A stretch of DNA of 64,000 nucleotides from Zasmidium citrigriseum. Its lineage: Eukaryota; Ascomycota; Dothideomycetes; Mycosphaerellales; Mycosphaerellaceae. A program made the translations under genes and the position numbers. The DNA lies in contig NHNW01000006.1 in assembly GCA_002786025.1 (NCBI GenBank), positions 1 through 64,000 on the forward strand, read 5' to 3'. The notes under the pieces are model-generated. The model saw nothing but the letters and a program-made list of their open reading frames with translations. It was not told the DNA's origin and searched no databases. Below are positions 46,731 to 58,913 of the stretch, in pieces; the first letter of the stretch is position 1, and each line of letters starts with the position of its first letter.

Positions 46731-47398
46731 CTAGTGTCGTTAGTACATGCAGGTGCTTACCAAATAGCCATTACCAAAGTCTTGCAGCTCGTGCAAATCT
46801 CGTGCGCCGTTGAAGCTTCATGGCACTTCTTTGGCTCCTTTGTGGACTCCGCGTGTCTTTGGCTCCTCTGACAGCTCCGCAGGACCTGCAGACGTTTGCA
46901 CTTGGCAGATGCTTGAACTGCTGCCGCCTACTCTGTACGGGCAAGATTTGCAGTCGATGTCAGCGGTGTATGCTCGTGTCTTTGAGACTAGACGGGGCTA
47001 TAGTGCCAGAACGACGTAGGTTGTGCATGCTGGCTCAAATGACAGCCGGACGGCTACGTGACGGATTTGCTGGCCGCTCCACAGCAATTGGAGGACTTTT
47101 CTCAATGCCTGATATTCCGTTCTTGCCTACGGTATCATCAAGCTAGACTGCCGTGGGAAAGTACCCTCGCCACGACGGCAGAGCCATTCGGGAAGGAGGA
47201 ACGAGGCCTGCATTTGGGAACCTCTTCTTTCACCAGGATCATCGACAGTTGCAGACTGAAGTCGCACCACTACGAATCCCCGGGAATGAGCCGATCGAGT
47301 GTCGTGTCAACTGCTTGAACGGCTTGTGGCAGCCATGATAACGGCACAGAGACTGCGCCTAATCTCTTCGCTTGCAGTCACATGCTTCAACACATCTG
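46731..47398. other. Intergenic upstream of cutC
   Basis: About 670 bp. May include a 5' exon of the uncertain minus-strand gene; otherwise nothing recognised. Confidence 0.4.
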
Positions 47399-48202
47399 AT
47401 GGCCTTGCTAGAAGTTTGCTGCTTCAATCCAGAAAGCGCAATCGTCGCAAGTGAAGCTGGCGCGGACCGAATCGAGCTTTGCGACTCTCAAGAGGCTGGA
47501 GGAACGACACCGCCAGCAGAATGGCTCGCCCGGCTCAAAAGCAAGATCAACATCCCAGTTTTCGTCATGATCCGTCCTCGGGGCGGTAACTTCAACTTCT
47601 CCGATGCTGAGTTTGAGCAAATGAAAGTCGATATTGCCAGACTGAAGCCTACCGCAGATGGCTTCGTCTTCGGGATACTCGATGATCATCGCAATGTCGA
47701 CATGAGCAGGACGGGCGAGTTGGTACAGGCAGCTGCTCCATTGCCTTGTACATTCCACCGGGCCTTCGACGAGACACCAGATCCGCTCCACGCCTTCGAG
47801 GACGTCATCGCCACAGGCTGCCAGTCCATCTTGACCTCTGGCGGGGCTTCGAGCGTCAATGGAGGGCTGAATGTCCTCAGAGCCCTCGTCCAGAGAAGCC
47901 AGGGGCGAATCGCCGTGATGCCTGGTGGAGGCGTCAGATCCAGCAATGTCGCAAATATTCAAGGAGCAACCGGGGCCAGCTCATTCCACTCATCCGCCAT
48001 GCACAAAGACAGCAGTCTTCCCGATGCTGAGGAGATCCGGTTGATGAAACAGCTGCTCCATCAACGCGCGTCTGGAGTTACATCGCGATCCGGCTTGTTG
48101 CCTGACCAAGATTTCGACGACAGCGCCACTGGGTCCACGTTAGACTTGCCAGCGGTCTCCATTGGAGCGACGCCTGTGGACGAGCGGCAGATGAACTTCT
48201 GA
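47399..48202 (+). CDS. cutC: CutC family copper homeostasis protein
   Basis: 267 residues from ATG at 47,399 (MALLEVCCFNPESA), the typical CutC start. TIM-barrel motifs in order: GADRIELCDSQEAGGTTPP, FVMIRPRGGNFNFSDAEFEQ, GFVFGILDDHRNVD, FHRAFDETPDP, ILTSGGASSVNGG and VMPGGGVRSSN, all conserved in the family. Bacterial CutC was named for copper tolerance; in eukaryotes its role is poorly defined and it may be an enzyme of unknown substrate. The C-terminal ~45 residues (SGLLPDQDFDDSATGSTLDL) extend a little beyond the bacterial form. Probably cytosolic. Confidence 0.92.
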   Translation: MALLEVCCFNPESAIVASEAGADRIELCDSQEAGGTTPPAEWLARLKSKINIPVFVMIRPRGGNFNFSDAEFEQMKVDIARLKPTADGFVFGILDDHRNVDMSRTGELVQAAAPLPCTFHRAFDETPDPLHAFEDVIATGCQSILTSGGASSVNGGLNVLRALVQRSQGRIAVMPGGGVRSSNVANIQGATGASSFHSSAMHKDSSLPDAEEIRLMKQLLHQRASGVTSRSGLLPDQDFDDSATGSTLDLPAVSIGATPVDERQMNF

Positions 48203-48783
48203 GGTGGTTGAACACGAAGGCAGACTCGTCGTCCGTCTTGGCGCTCGGTGAGGCTGAGCAGTGGCGGGCGCATCTGTTGGCGGATAAACCATCCGGCCCG
48301 TGGAGAGTGTGGGAGCCGGATGCTCAAGCCTCATGGTGACTCGGGAGGTTGGCTCGGCTCCAAGATGGCTGAGATGACGAAACGTATGTGGTTGTTTAGG
48401 CGGAGGCAGGGGCGACTCCTTGGCCATAGCTGCTTACGCGTGGTCAGCGTGTTGCCGCGAACTATGCCAACTGCAGGAAGAGCAAAATGCCTGAAGGGGC
48501 TAGCGATGGGTATCGAGCCGCGGGCTCGTTGATGGGAATATGCAGCCTTGGTGAGATAATCGGAAGTGTGCAGAGAAGTTCGGAGGAGGAAAGGTTCAAA
48601 TTCGAGACCCTGCCGAGATGGTGTTGAACGCACGGGCCGTACGACAAGATGTTGTGTTGGCTGTGGTCAATCACGTATTCTATACATCCAATCTCATAAC
48701 TCAGGAATATCGTATCAATGCTGAGCCACGAAATGCTCCTCTATACCGTCTTCAAGCCTAAATCCATCTTTCCACGCAGTGCT
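48203..48783. other. Intergenic between cutC and thiolase (convergent)
   Basis: About 580 bp between two converging genes; no gene seen. Confidence 0.5.
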
Positions 48784-50110
48784 CTACTCCGCAACCCAGA
48801 CAGCTGCCATTCCCATGCCGGTACCAACGCACATTGAGGTGACACCGACTTGCTTGTTGGTTCTCTTCAACTCATAGAGCAGAGTGCTGACCTGTCTCGC
48901 ACCTGTGCATCCCAGAGGGTGACCGAAAGCAATTGCACTGGCAGAAGTTGTTAGTATGGAAGTATCTTGATGACGTTGAAAATAGATAGACTTACCCTCC
49001 CTTGGGATTGATCTTCTCGTGTGGAAGACCAAGCTCGTTCGCACACCACAAGCATTGCGACGCGAAGGCCTCGTTAATCTCGAAGATGTCGACGTCATCC
49101 TTGGTGATGCCAGCCTTCTCAAGAGCAACTGGGATGGCCTTCCATGGACCAATACCCATGAGAAGTGGGGGCACGCCAACGATTGATGCTTGCACAAACT
49201 TGCCCAAAATCTTCTGGCCCAGCTTCTCTGCAGTGCTCCTCTTCATCATGAGAACAGCAGCTGCGCCATCGGAGACCTGAGATGCGTTACCAGCGTGGAT
49301 CGAGCCATCCTTTGCGAAAGCTGGACGAATCTTGCCCAGCGACTCGGCAGTGACCTCACGAACGCCGTCATCACGGGAGACAGTGATTTCCTTCACTTCC
49401 TCGGTCTTTGGGTCTTCCCACTTGACCTTCAATGGAGCAATCTCCTGGTCGAAGAGACCCTTCTTCTGCGCTTCGATAGCCTTTTGGTAGCTCGCCGCAG
49501 CGAAGGCATCCTGGTCCTTGCGCTTGATGCCTTTGTCCTTGGCCATATTCTCAGAGAGAAGACCCATTGGGACCTTGCACTCCGCAGCAGACTTGTGGCT
49601 TTCGAGCAGCTCGCTCATCTCCGTCACCGCACCGGGACCATACTGGGTGGACATGCTCTCAACGCCAGCACCGATGCCAACATCGATCATGCCAGATTTG
49701 ATGGCATTGGCAATGTCCGCGCAGGCCATCAGACCGGAGCTGCACTGGCGGTTCAAGCTCTTCACGCCTGTCTCGCTCGGGAATCCTGCTGCTAATGCTG
49801 CAGCGCGGAACTCAGTAGCTCCACCGCCTGGTGCGAGCACGCAGCCGACTGCGATATCCTCTACGAGCTTTGGGTCGATGCCCGAGCGCTCGATCAAGCT
49901 CTTGAAAGCGCCATGCAGAAGATCTTGTCCGGGGGTGTCTTTGAAGCCTCCTTTTCCACCCTTCGTGATTGGCGTGCGCAGAGCACATGTTACGACCACG
50001 TCGTCGGGGTGCTTCTCGAGTAGCGATGGGCGGCCGGACGGTTGCATGTGAGAGGCGACTTGCGAAACGCGGGACTGCGCAGCAGATGTGGTTCCAGCTT
50101 GGTTAGCCAT
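48784..50110 (-). CDS. Peroxisomal 3-ketoacyl-CoA thiolase
   Basis: Exon 1 is 50,110-48,996, exon 2 is 48,937-48,784, with a 58-bp intron; 422 residues. Residues 14-22, RVSQVASHM, fit a PTS2 peroxisomal signal apart from the last position. Thiolase motifs: active-site Cys in LNRQCSSGLMA (about residue 123), GVESMSTQYGPG, VSDGAAAVLMM, FEINEAFASQ, and after the intron the catalytic His in FGHPLGCTGARQ and the second Cys in CVGTGMGMA. The intron separates NPKGG from AIAFGHP and restores the conserved NPxGGAIAxGHP block exactly. It cleaves 3-ketoacyl-CoA with CoA to acetyl-CoA and shortened acyl-CoA, the last step of peroxisomal beta-oxidation (POT1/ACAA1 class). Confidence 0.94.
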
Positions 50111-52510
50111 GGCGATGACAGTTGGTAGATTGATTGAGGACTGAGGGAGATATGGAGATGAATGAAAGGTTTGTCTACCGTGCGGTGAGAGAACGATGAA
50201 GTCTACACCTGATCACCTGGTGTTGTTTGTTCTCGTGGACGGCAGGGAAAAGAGCGTCATCACCGAGGCCTGGATCCTTGCGCCGAGGCATGTGAAGATC
50301 GGTGAAAGGACAGCAGTCCCCGCCAAAGGCCAGACGGAAAAGGGTTAGTTTTTCACGTGATGTAGCCATGCACGTGATTTAGATGAATGATAGAACACTT
50401 TGCTGGATATCTGTCTTGGAGGAGCATCGCAGTCCGATATGGAGGAGCGAAATGCACAGTCAGGAGGAACTGCTAGCCAAGGTCTTGCGGCCTCCGATAT
50501 CCGCTGCAATGATGCCCTGTCCGAACGGAAAACTCTATGGCATCATGTAATCACAAGCGACGAGCGCCAAGTCTGCAGGCTCATCCTTTTCATCCTCGAA
50601 TGCAACGCCAAGAAGAGGGCGATTCCTGCGTGATGTCTGGTCACCGCAGTACGTCTTTGATCGCTGCAGGAGGTGCTGGAGGAGGCGTCGGCTGGCATCC
50701 TGCGACTCCTTCAGCGCGTGGCGAGACGGCGCCGTCGTGCGAGCTTCGCAATCCCTTCCGCTTCAACGCCCGCCGCTGTCCTCAGGCCGCTGTTGTGGCT
50801 GCCCCAAGGGACGCTCGAGGGAGTCGAGGAGCCAGCCACCGACCTATTTCCTGCCATTGCTGACCTCAGGCTGCCGTGATGACTGAGTCCTCGGTCCCGA
50901 ACATCCGCAGCGCGCAGACACAGCACTCCTCGCGGCAGCAGCGTAATCGCCGGACTGTTGGGCGGTGGGCAGGCAGACTGGTCGTTGCTGGGCGCCTGAG
51001 TGATGCTCCAGAGTCCTGCCGTGCGAGGCATGCCGGACAAGCAGTGGCAAGGTGACGTTGGAGCAGGTTGTGCGCATGCTTGGCTGCGAAGGGCAGGTCA
51101 TTCAGCGACTTCTGCGGCCGCCGAAAATCTTCGCTCAGCTGGCGCCACCGCTCGCCGGGCCAGCATGATCTCAATGGATGCGAATGGCGTCGACACCACG
51201 TCCATGACCGCCCACGAACACGCTGCGGACTACCACTAAGCCCTACTCTTGCGTCTCGGGCCTCCCACCAGCACCGCGCGCGCGGCAGCAGTAGTACACT
51301 ATCCCGACGGCGTGGGAGCTTTACGGCGGCCACTTTTTCTCCAGGAATCAGGGCCTCCCACGATCGGCACCGACCCGGAGTTGGTCACCTACTTCGACAT
51401 GCGGCTGAGGCGTTGATTCGGCCATGCGAGCCTCTCACCAACCCCAACTGGGAACGGTCACCAGCAGCAGTAAACGCCCAGGCCATAATTGGGGCGCCTG
51501 CTTGAGACTGTTGTCCATGCCGCAAGGATTGCCTGATGCCGCAGGGATTACCTGAGGTGTATATTCCGGGACGAGACAGTGGTGCATTAGATCGAGGGCG
51601 AGAAGACTGCCATTGTTGCTCCTATCCTGGGCTCGCACGTCATGATTGAACAGACGCGCAAAGGAGCACATTGCATGATGCACGTTGCACATCTCTTGCC
51701 CAACACGAGCGGCAAATCCACCAGTCCCCAGGATGCTCGACCATGTCACCCGGCTCGTTCCAAGATGACAAGGCTGTCTTACGGGAAGGAGCTGAGGCAG
51801 GAGGCCACGAACAGCTGTATTCCTGTATCTCAGCGTGACGCCAAGTCATGGAAGTTTTGCTGCTCCGGGTACTCTTAAGCGACGCCGTAATCCTGCAAAG
51901 ACAGTTGCGCTCGAGCCTTTGCCTTTTGATCCTGCAGGATCTAGCGAACGACTGTCTTTTGCATCCTGGTGTCTATCCGAAGTGCACATCCGAGTACCAG
52001 CAGCGGCAACCTTATGGGTCGAGCAAGCCACCAGCAACTGGCACCTGCTGAGAGGAGCCCGTCATCAGCCTCGCCATGACCCTGTGATGCTTTAACTGAA
52101 TTCCGTAAACGACCCGGACGAGCTTGTCTCAGCTCCCGGCGCTTCGATTTCCCACTCAAGTCCTACATCATCCACCTGTCTCCCACGTACTTGCACCTAT
52201 ACGAACTCCCAACCCTCTGGCTACAACCCCTTCTGCACTACTACTTTAAGTTGCCGAGTGGCTTGAACACTTAAGCATCCTCACCCACGTGGACTTTCAA
52301 GCCAAGCCTGTACACTCATCATCGGGCGATACGCCTAGGGTACGACGCGCTGTGCCTCTTAAGTACAGCCCTTACCCGCCTGCAGTCTTGTGGCAAGACC
52401 AAAGTTGGAACAAACGAAGCCCTCTCTGTCGCCACGGACGAATCAGCCTCCTGACATCCGGCTCGAATAAAACTCTTCGGTCTGCGAGTTTCTCTCCTCT
52501 CACACTCTAC
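50111..52510. other. Intergenic, no supported gene
   Basis: About 2.4 kb with many short open frames in conflicting phases. Nothing shows a domain, signal peptide or clear splice structure. The 52,289-52,510 part is an open extension of the next gene without an ATG. Confidence 0.45.
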
Positions 52511-53212
52511 ATGACCATGACAACTGCCACCAGAGATCTGTATCATGCCAGCGTTAAGCTTCCAAAGCTCCACACGTCATACCAGATAACCGTCTCGAGA
52601 CCTTCATCATCACCGTTATCGACCTCGAACCGAACGTCTGCCATGGCAATGGGCACTTCCCGCGAGTTGCCCATGCCAACGGTGTCACGAATCACCAGCC
52701 TCGCTCAAGCACAAGCAACACTGCAGCATTGCTCTACCAAATTGTCCAAGTCATGGCAAAACAACCCGTCAAGGAATTCGCCGCCAGGCTCTCCGTTGGA
52801 TGCGAGCGACAAGCGTCACTTTCAGCAATGGCTTGATCAGTGGGAGCAAGCATTCACTGCATATCTCTCGTACGCTATGCCGACCATGAAGGGCGACGAC
52901 GTCACCAAGTCCCGAATCCTCAAGGCCAACCATCTCTCTTGCGCAATCCTGGCGTCAGATCGTGGTCCACATCCGTCTGCATACCAAGTCTTTGACGCCG
53001 AATTCCAAGCCATCGTCGAACTCGCCGGCGCCGTGGTGCAATCACGACCACAAAAGTCCGACCGCTCGTCGACCGAGTCTCCGACAGAACCAAGCCCAGC
53101 ATCCAGCTCACTCGATGTCCGAGAACCGCTCTACGTTGTCGTGGCTCGTTGCGACCGTGCTTCGACCCGGAACCAAGCCTTGGAGTTGTTGCGGAGGATT
53201 AGTGCTCGTTGA
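52511..53212 (+). CDS. Zn2Cys6-regulator-like C-terminal protein
   Basis: 233 residues from the first ATG in frame (MTMTTATRDLYHASVKLP). The middle part (HFQQWLDQWEQAFTAYLSYA, AYQVFDAEFQAIVELAGAVV) and especially the end, REPLYVVVARCDRASTRNQALELLRR, match the C-terminal pattern of fungal Zn(II)2Cys6 regulators and related DUF3468 proteins (LFFVATKCRDPxxRRxALELL). No Zn2Cys6 domain or upstream exon was found, and the frame stops right after the motif, earlier than in full-length relatives (which continue REGxWD). It may be a truncated copy, a stand-alone protein, or have an unseen 3' exon. Confidence 0.5.
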   Translation: MTMTTATRDLYHASVKLPKLHTSYQITVSRPSSSPLSTSNRTSAMAMGTSRELPMPTVSRITSLAQAQATLQHCSTKLSKSWQNNPSRNSPPGSPLDASDKRHFQQWLDQWEQAFTAYLSYAMPTMKGDDVTKSRILKANHLSCAILASDRGPHPSAYQVFDAEFQAIVELAGAVVQSRPQKSDRSSTESPTEPSPASSSLDVREPLYVVVARCDRASTRNQALELLRRISAR

Positions 53213-56200
53213 TTCCTGCCTCATGGACAAGTCCGATGTCAGAGAATACCACCATCTACGGCCCGTCGGTGCATTTCGACCCAAAAAGACACCCACAATG
53301 CCAGGACGCCTAATTACCGGATGCGGTATGTGTGGGAATGCCTCAGGTTGCACAGGATGCGCTGGAATTCCACGGCGGGAGATCATTCTAGGGTTGCAAA
53401 TTCGTTTGCTAGCTCGCATCCTTCGAATCCTTCCCGTGTACTTGCCATGTGGACCAAGGCGCCTCTTCGGGTAAAGTCGGTCACTGCAGGCTCAACGCTT
53501 ACGCACATTTGGGTTTGGAACGGGTTCCCTGAACCAGTCCAGAATTCATCTAAGGCTGAGGGCTTGAACCCTCATCGTTGACCGCCCAGCCCTACTACTC
53601 CAGATGATGGAACACCGGATGCAACATGGGACGCAGCATGATGCAACTGGGGCTCGAAGGCGAAGAAGATCTTAGCGGAAGAGTGGACTGCAAAGAGACA
53701 GGGAAGAGGAAATGATGAATGAGCCTGTGCCGCATTCCTTCTGCAACCGCCCGTGTATCATCCTTGCACATCAGATTCCTACAGCGAAAAGTCAGCTCCC
53801 TTTGGAGGGCCATCGCATGACGGGTACGATTTACATCCGGTCGAGTCGGCAGAATGCGAGGCATGTGGAGTACCGTCGCATCGAGACCTTAACCTTACGC
53901 AAGTCGAAGGATGAAGGCAATGCTATACTGGAGGTTAAATGGAAAAGACGGGCCAAGCAGACGGCAAAATAGCGATCTTGCCATTTTTGAAACAGATGCG
54001 TCCCAATCAAATCGACCGCTTTCTTCTGATCAAGTAAGCAGCGCAACACTCCGGTCTAGTTCCAATGCACAGGGATCCAATGAGTCGTCACGAGTGACCT
54101 TTAAGAGTTTAGGAAGGTGAAACGAGGACTTTCACTTCACCTCGACAAGACCCACTCTTAGGAGAGGGCTGTGAAAAGACTCGCACAATGAACAATGCGC
54201 CTTCCCTGTGTCGACAGTTGTAATGCGGATATTACTGCCCCTTCTTGATCCAACTCCCATCTCAGAGCGATGTCCGACACAGCCACGATGTATTGACAAC
54301 CTGAGAAGTCCGTGTGTTGGAAGAAGCCTTCCGATCGACCCTTCTGAATACAACATCGGTACTTGCCATTCACCTCATTAACCTATAACGTTCTTCAGAA
54401 TGCGACACAGCCCTTCACAAGGCAGGATCAAATTCATAACTTACTGCTAAAGTCCGCTATGTCCCGGCTCCTGAAAATTTAAGGACCCTGGTCTCGATTC
54501 CTTCCCGGTGGTGGAGAGACGAAGGAGACGGACAGGCGCGCGCCTCGCGGGAGAGCGGCTCGCATGCTCAGCCTTCTTTGTGCAGTGGTGCGGTTGGCGA
54601 AGGAGTGAGTTGGACTTCACATCACTTCCTCTACCTCACAGTCTCCCGTCTTGTGACAACCTTCGGACTTCGTTACCCTCATCATACGAATATGCAAACG
54701 AGCGACCAACAAGGGTCTCACCCATTGTTGGTCTCCTGTCATCGTCGCAACGATATACAAAGAACAGCCTTTCGGAGACCGAAGCAACATATTGACATCA
54801 TCATACGTACATCAGCACAGAACAACAACTCACAAGACCGGGTACGTCCGAAGGATCTCATCCATCTTGAACACACCGTCAATATGAACAGGGAAGAACT
54901 TTCTTCGCAAAAACGTTCTCGGGGGCCAGACCGTGCCATCGGACCTATGTCCTCTCTCGCCGTCTTACTGTACTCCGGCCACAGCCTAAACATATCCGCT
55001 CGATAGACGTATTCGCGTATCCATCCTTCCCGCGCCGAAGCATCAGAACCCAAAATGATGACATCCTGCGATGTGGGTACTTACTTTGGAGAAGACAGGA
55101 TGCAACGAAACAACCATACGATGCATGGAATCGGACGAATCGAAGCCATCATGCTTCATCCAACCCATCCGTGCGGCTGACAAGAACAACAATCTACGTC
55201 CGCATGACGAAGATGCCCTCATGATGAACATCATCTTCTCATCATCATGATCAAACCACCAGCCAAGAGTTCCTCACCCCAGGGCTAACGCATGCCGGCA
55301 AACAAAAACAGCCCAAAGAGCCGAGAAGTTCGCAGTCTTACCATGCAATCACCATTCGCTTCAGCCCTACCAAGACGAATCCTTCCTACTCCTCCTAAAC
55401 TTTCAGGGCCTACGTAGGGTCAAAGCCAAGGTAAGCATTCTTGAATCTGGAAACAATCACGCCTTCACCCTCGCCTCATAAGGCTGGGGCATCGATCGGT
55501 ACGGAGCGGCTGACGACAGAATCCTTCGGAGACTCGATCGTAGCGAAGGTCCGACGATCATGTATTGGCGAGATCACGATATAAGTCTTCTCTTTCGGTT
55601 GGTCTTTCGGATGCAGTAGGTACTGCGACTACGGGGTTCTTGGCGTGCGTTTCGTTGGGATGGACATGTGTGTGAGAAATATGGCAAGTTCTGTGGATTT
55701 GTTGGAGGAGGATTGAAGGAGGAGGATTTGACACATGGCGTAGTGGGAGATGCAGGAACCGGCGGCTGGGCGCAATTCTTGCTGCTTTGGGTAGGTAGTC
55801 GGGTAGGCAGGCACGCAGGGTTGATCGGGAGCCGCTTGTGTCTGAGCGAAGGATGTGTGCGGACCACATGTGATATGCTGCCGCACTGCAGCTAGGCGTG
55901 AGAAGAGCGTTCATCTGGCCAGGCATAGGCACTGCTGCTCAGTTTGCTGATCCGTACTCCTCAGCCTAGGATGGAGGTCTGCATGACAATCAATACGCAG
56001 ACCAAGGGAAACTCCGTTATCGAGACATACAGGTGACCTCGTACAATCCAACGATGCAAATCGATCCCAGGGCCATCATGATCCGACATGGATGTACGTC
56101 CGTAAGTCTAGGGAGCAAGTTTCGGAGCCGATATTGAGCATTGCCTCAAAAGACCTTCAAAGCTACCAGCGTTAAGGTGCAGAGACCGTCGAATAGATGT

Positions 56201-56218
56201 TCTGGTCCTGCATCGTTG
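53213..56218. other. Intergenic, no supported gene
   Basis: About 3 kb. Open frames stay below 145 codons and lack motifs. A 124-codon minus frame at 55,558-55,932 is Ser/His/Pro-rich and not convincing. No tRNA, repeat array or TE signature recognised; base composition is normal, without RIP depletion of CpA/TpG. Confidence 0.45.
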
Positions 56219-58342
56219 TCACACAAGTGCCACTGACTCGCAGAACTCTTCCTCACAGGCCCAAATTCCGCAAATAGTGCCATCAACCGTCAGATTCCTT
56301 TGCTTCTGTGTTCCGACATCACGCACGACCCAATTGCTAGGATACCAGCCATACCTGGGAGGCGTGCTCAAGCTGGTGAAGCTTTTGGGCGTGAAGATCA
56401 TGGCACCTGTTCGTTGAGGGCCAAAGAAGGCAGTGTAATTTGCCATGCTGTTGTTCGATCTTATTAGTCTTGCTATGAGGAGTTTCCCTTGCAGGACTGG
56501 CTTCATGATGTTCATCAACGTTCGTTGTCCAAGGTCTTGGAAAGGATGATCCCTTTTATAGTGGCGGTTGGAGTGCGGTCGAGGATTTGGCCAGCGGACT
56601 GTTCTCGACTTGACGTCAACGATGTCCTCGAAAGATGCTGTCATGTATCGTTGAACCTCTTCAGAGTGCTTGAGAGGGTTGAGCGTCTGTAGCCGGAAAT
56701 GACCCCACAGCAGTGGAAGAAGGCCTTCGTAACCGCGACCCGACAGCTCGCACAGGAGCTTCAGGAGAAGGTCCACTCTCGCAGGCTCAAATTCACTATC
56801 GCTGACTTGAACGACTTCATCGTCAATGTTCCACATTCTCTCGATGATCTCTTGAGGCCAAGACTTCTCAAAGTCTGCGACGAAAGCTGAGAGATCGATC
56901 ATGTGGTCCGCGGCCCAGAGACAGCCTTCGATCTCAAGACCGTCTTTCAGAGAAGTTGACTTGATGGCCACTCGTAGAAGATCTGCGTCTGCGTCAACAT
57001 CGAAATAGGAGACTTGGTCGAGGCGTGCATGGCTCGGGAGCATCCACGAGAAAGGCCGAGTTGATCTATCCTCATCAACGTAGCTCGATGCCGCCATGAT
57101 GTCCTTACGGCCGCCTTTTGCTGTTGCATTGGCGTCGTCGCAGCCGATGAGGATCGACATATCTCCATTGATGACTGCGAGAACGACAGCACAGATCCCA
57201 AAGCCAAATCCCAGCTCATCTAAAGCAAGACCATCCAGTCTTGTTTCAAAGTCACAGAGGTTAGCCATGATAGCAAGTCTGTCAGAGACGACTGAGTTGT
57301 AGCGTCGAGAGAGGTAGTGAAGCGCGGCCGCTGCATTGCAAGCAGTATGATAGTCGAAGTCTTGGTCATCGACGTCTTGAGCATCGTCTGGAGGCATCTT
57401 GTCCGACCATTCTTCAATGACTTGGAGGCAAAGGTCCCGTACGGAAGAATCTAGCTGAAATGGATTGGTGACTGCGATTCGACTCTGCAGTGCTGAGAGG
57501 GTGATCCCATGGATCACTGGAAGCTCGATCTCGAAGCAGCCTTCGACCTCGCTCCTAAGTAGATTGGAGACGCTGAGCTCCGGATCGTACCTGATGAGCA
57601 GTGTCATTCTTCGACATCCAGAAACGGACTCCTGCAGACACCAAGCTCTCTCAAGCCATCGATCAGACATGATGATACGCAAAGCTTCACATGCATCGCG
57701 CAAGGCTTCGTTATCGTCATCGTCAGGCCGAAATTCCAGAATCCATTCTAAGCCATCTAGGTGCCGCTGCTCTGTGATGCAGACTTCCAGAACAGCGATC
57801 GAGTACTCGGCACGCTGGTAAACCAAGTCCATAGCTTGGATACCAACAGTCTTATCGAGTATGTCATTCTGATCGATGCACTCTTGATCAATCCAGATGA
57901 AGCTCATGCCTTTGCCACAAGCGAATTGGATGACTCTGTCCAGAAGCGATTCCGGGCAGCTTGGAGGCTTGGTTGAGCCATCCTGTCTGGTGATCGAGAA
58001 AGGCCTGCCATGGTACTTTGACTCAGCACTGCTTGACCAGCAATATGATACCGCAACGTAATGTGTGCATTCTGGAGTGTCCTCTGGCGCTGTGAGTCGA
58101 AGCTTCCGCTCCTTCACTGCGAAGAATGGCGCATCAAATGCAACGCAACTGCAGTCATCTTCTGAGACAGGTTCCTCTGTAGGTTCTGACTTCCTAAAAG
58201 GCGCGAGGATCTTCAAGTGGTCCGCCCATTCCACTTGCTTTCCTCGGTCTTGTGTGTGCGTGGAAATTGTCACCATTGCCTGTCTCATGTCCTTGATGGT
58301 GGCATATTTGGAGTCAAGCGGCTGATCAGTGTCTAGCAGCAT
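56219..58342 (-). CDS. Heterokaryon-incompatibility (HET) domain protein
   Basis: About 707 residues, single exon, started at MLLDTDQPLDSKYATIKDM. The HET domain has its three blocks: THYVAVSYCWSSSAESKYHG, the FIWIDQECIDQND block, and DLVYQRAEYSIAVLE with RWLERAWCLQE about 70 residues later. A long C-terminal region (AALHYLSRRYNSVVSDRLAI; GLLPLLWGHFRLQ) resembles the extensions of large Dothideomycete HET proteins. HET proteins trigger cell death or growth arrest when incompatible partners meet; the partner of this one cannot be told. No NACHT or repeat domain is attached. Confidence 0.93.
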   Translation of the reverse strand: MLLDTDQPLDSKYATIKDMRQAMVTISTHTQDRGKQVEWADHLKILAPFRKSEPTEEPVSEDDCSCVAFDAPFFAVKERKLRLTAPEDTPECTHYVAVSYCWSSSAESKYHGRPFSITRQDGSTKPPSCPESLLDRVIQFACGKGMSFIWIDQECIDQNDILDKTVGIQAMDLVYQRAEYSIAVLEVCITEQRHLDGLEWILEFRPDDDDNEALRDACEALRIIMSDRWLERAWCLQESVSGCRRMTLLIRYDPELSVSNLLRSEVEGCFEIELPVIHGITLSALQSRIAVTNPFQLDSSVRDLCLQVIEEWSDKMPPDDAQDVDDQDFDYHTACNAAAALHYLSRRYNSVVSDRLAIMANLCDFETRLDGLALDELGFGFGICAVVLAVINGDMSILIGCDDANATAKGGRKDIMAASSYVDEDRSTRPFSWMLPSHARLDQVSYFDVDADADLLRVAIKSTSLKDGLEIEGCLWAADHMIDLSAFVADFEKSWPQEIIERMWNIDDEVVQVSDSEFEPARVDLLLKLLCELSGRGYEGLLPLLWGHFRLQTLNPLKHSEEVQRYMTASFEDIVDVKSRTVRWPNPRPHSNRHYKRDHPFQDLGQRTLMNIMKPVLQGKLLIARLIRSNNSMANYTAFFGPQRTGAMIFTPKSFTSLSTPPRYGWYPSNWVVRDVGTQKQRNLTVDGTICGIWACEEEFCESVALV

Positions 58343-58913
58343 TGTCAAGGGTCATATGCTGTCCTCGAAGCTGTGGAAGTTAGCAATTGAGAGATATAAG
58401 AGTGATTCGAGCCAGAGTAATCACATTCGGCCACAGGCAAGTGAGAACAAGCGATCCCGTCCGCTCTCGCATATTTAAGCACTTGACCGCCTGATTAGTA
58501 CTACGGTGGGTGACCACGTGGGAATACCGGGTGCTGAATGTTTTGCATTTTTGTTATGCAAACTTTTTGCTGGTGAAATTGGACCTGATGTCTTTCGGCT
58601 CGGCTTTCAGCTTCAGCTTGAGCTACATGTAGCCGAGCTTTTTGTCTGCGCTTGTCCCCTTCGAGCTAGATCAAAGCTTAAAATCTCAACTTCAGCTGAG
58701 AGTAGAATGACAATTGGAAGACTCGAACTGCTTCAATTTATCTTCCGTCTCCCCTTGCCACCTACTATCAATAATCTCATTCTAGTTTAACGATATATCT
58801 GGATCCTGCGACAAGAACAAGAACGGGGCAGATTGGTCTTACGAACCGACTCAAGAGGCGAACGCTCAAAACTCAAGGCAGAAACATCATGCGGACAGGC
58901 CGTTGGAGCTGTA
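58343..58913. other. Intergenic with a short dispersed repeat
   Basis: About 570 bp between the HET gene (start) and amidohydrolase (stop). Contains a ~66-bp segment at 58,632-58,698 related to 63,793-63,859. No gene. Confidence 0.5.
58632..58698 (+). repeat. Short direct repeat, copy A
   Basis: Begins gccgagctt, shares tgcgcttgt and tcaaagcttaaa, and ends tcagct; related to 63,793-63,859 in the same orientation at roughly three-quarters identity by eye. Possibly remnants of one old small element. Confidence 0.45.

Noticed and set aside
53560..53585. GGTTCAAGCC-type B-box on the minus strand
   Set aside because: The motif lies in a small stem but no A-box, anticodon arm or acceptor stem is found; not a tRNA gene.
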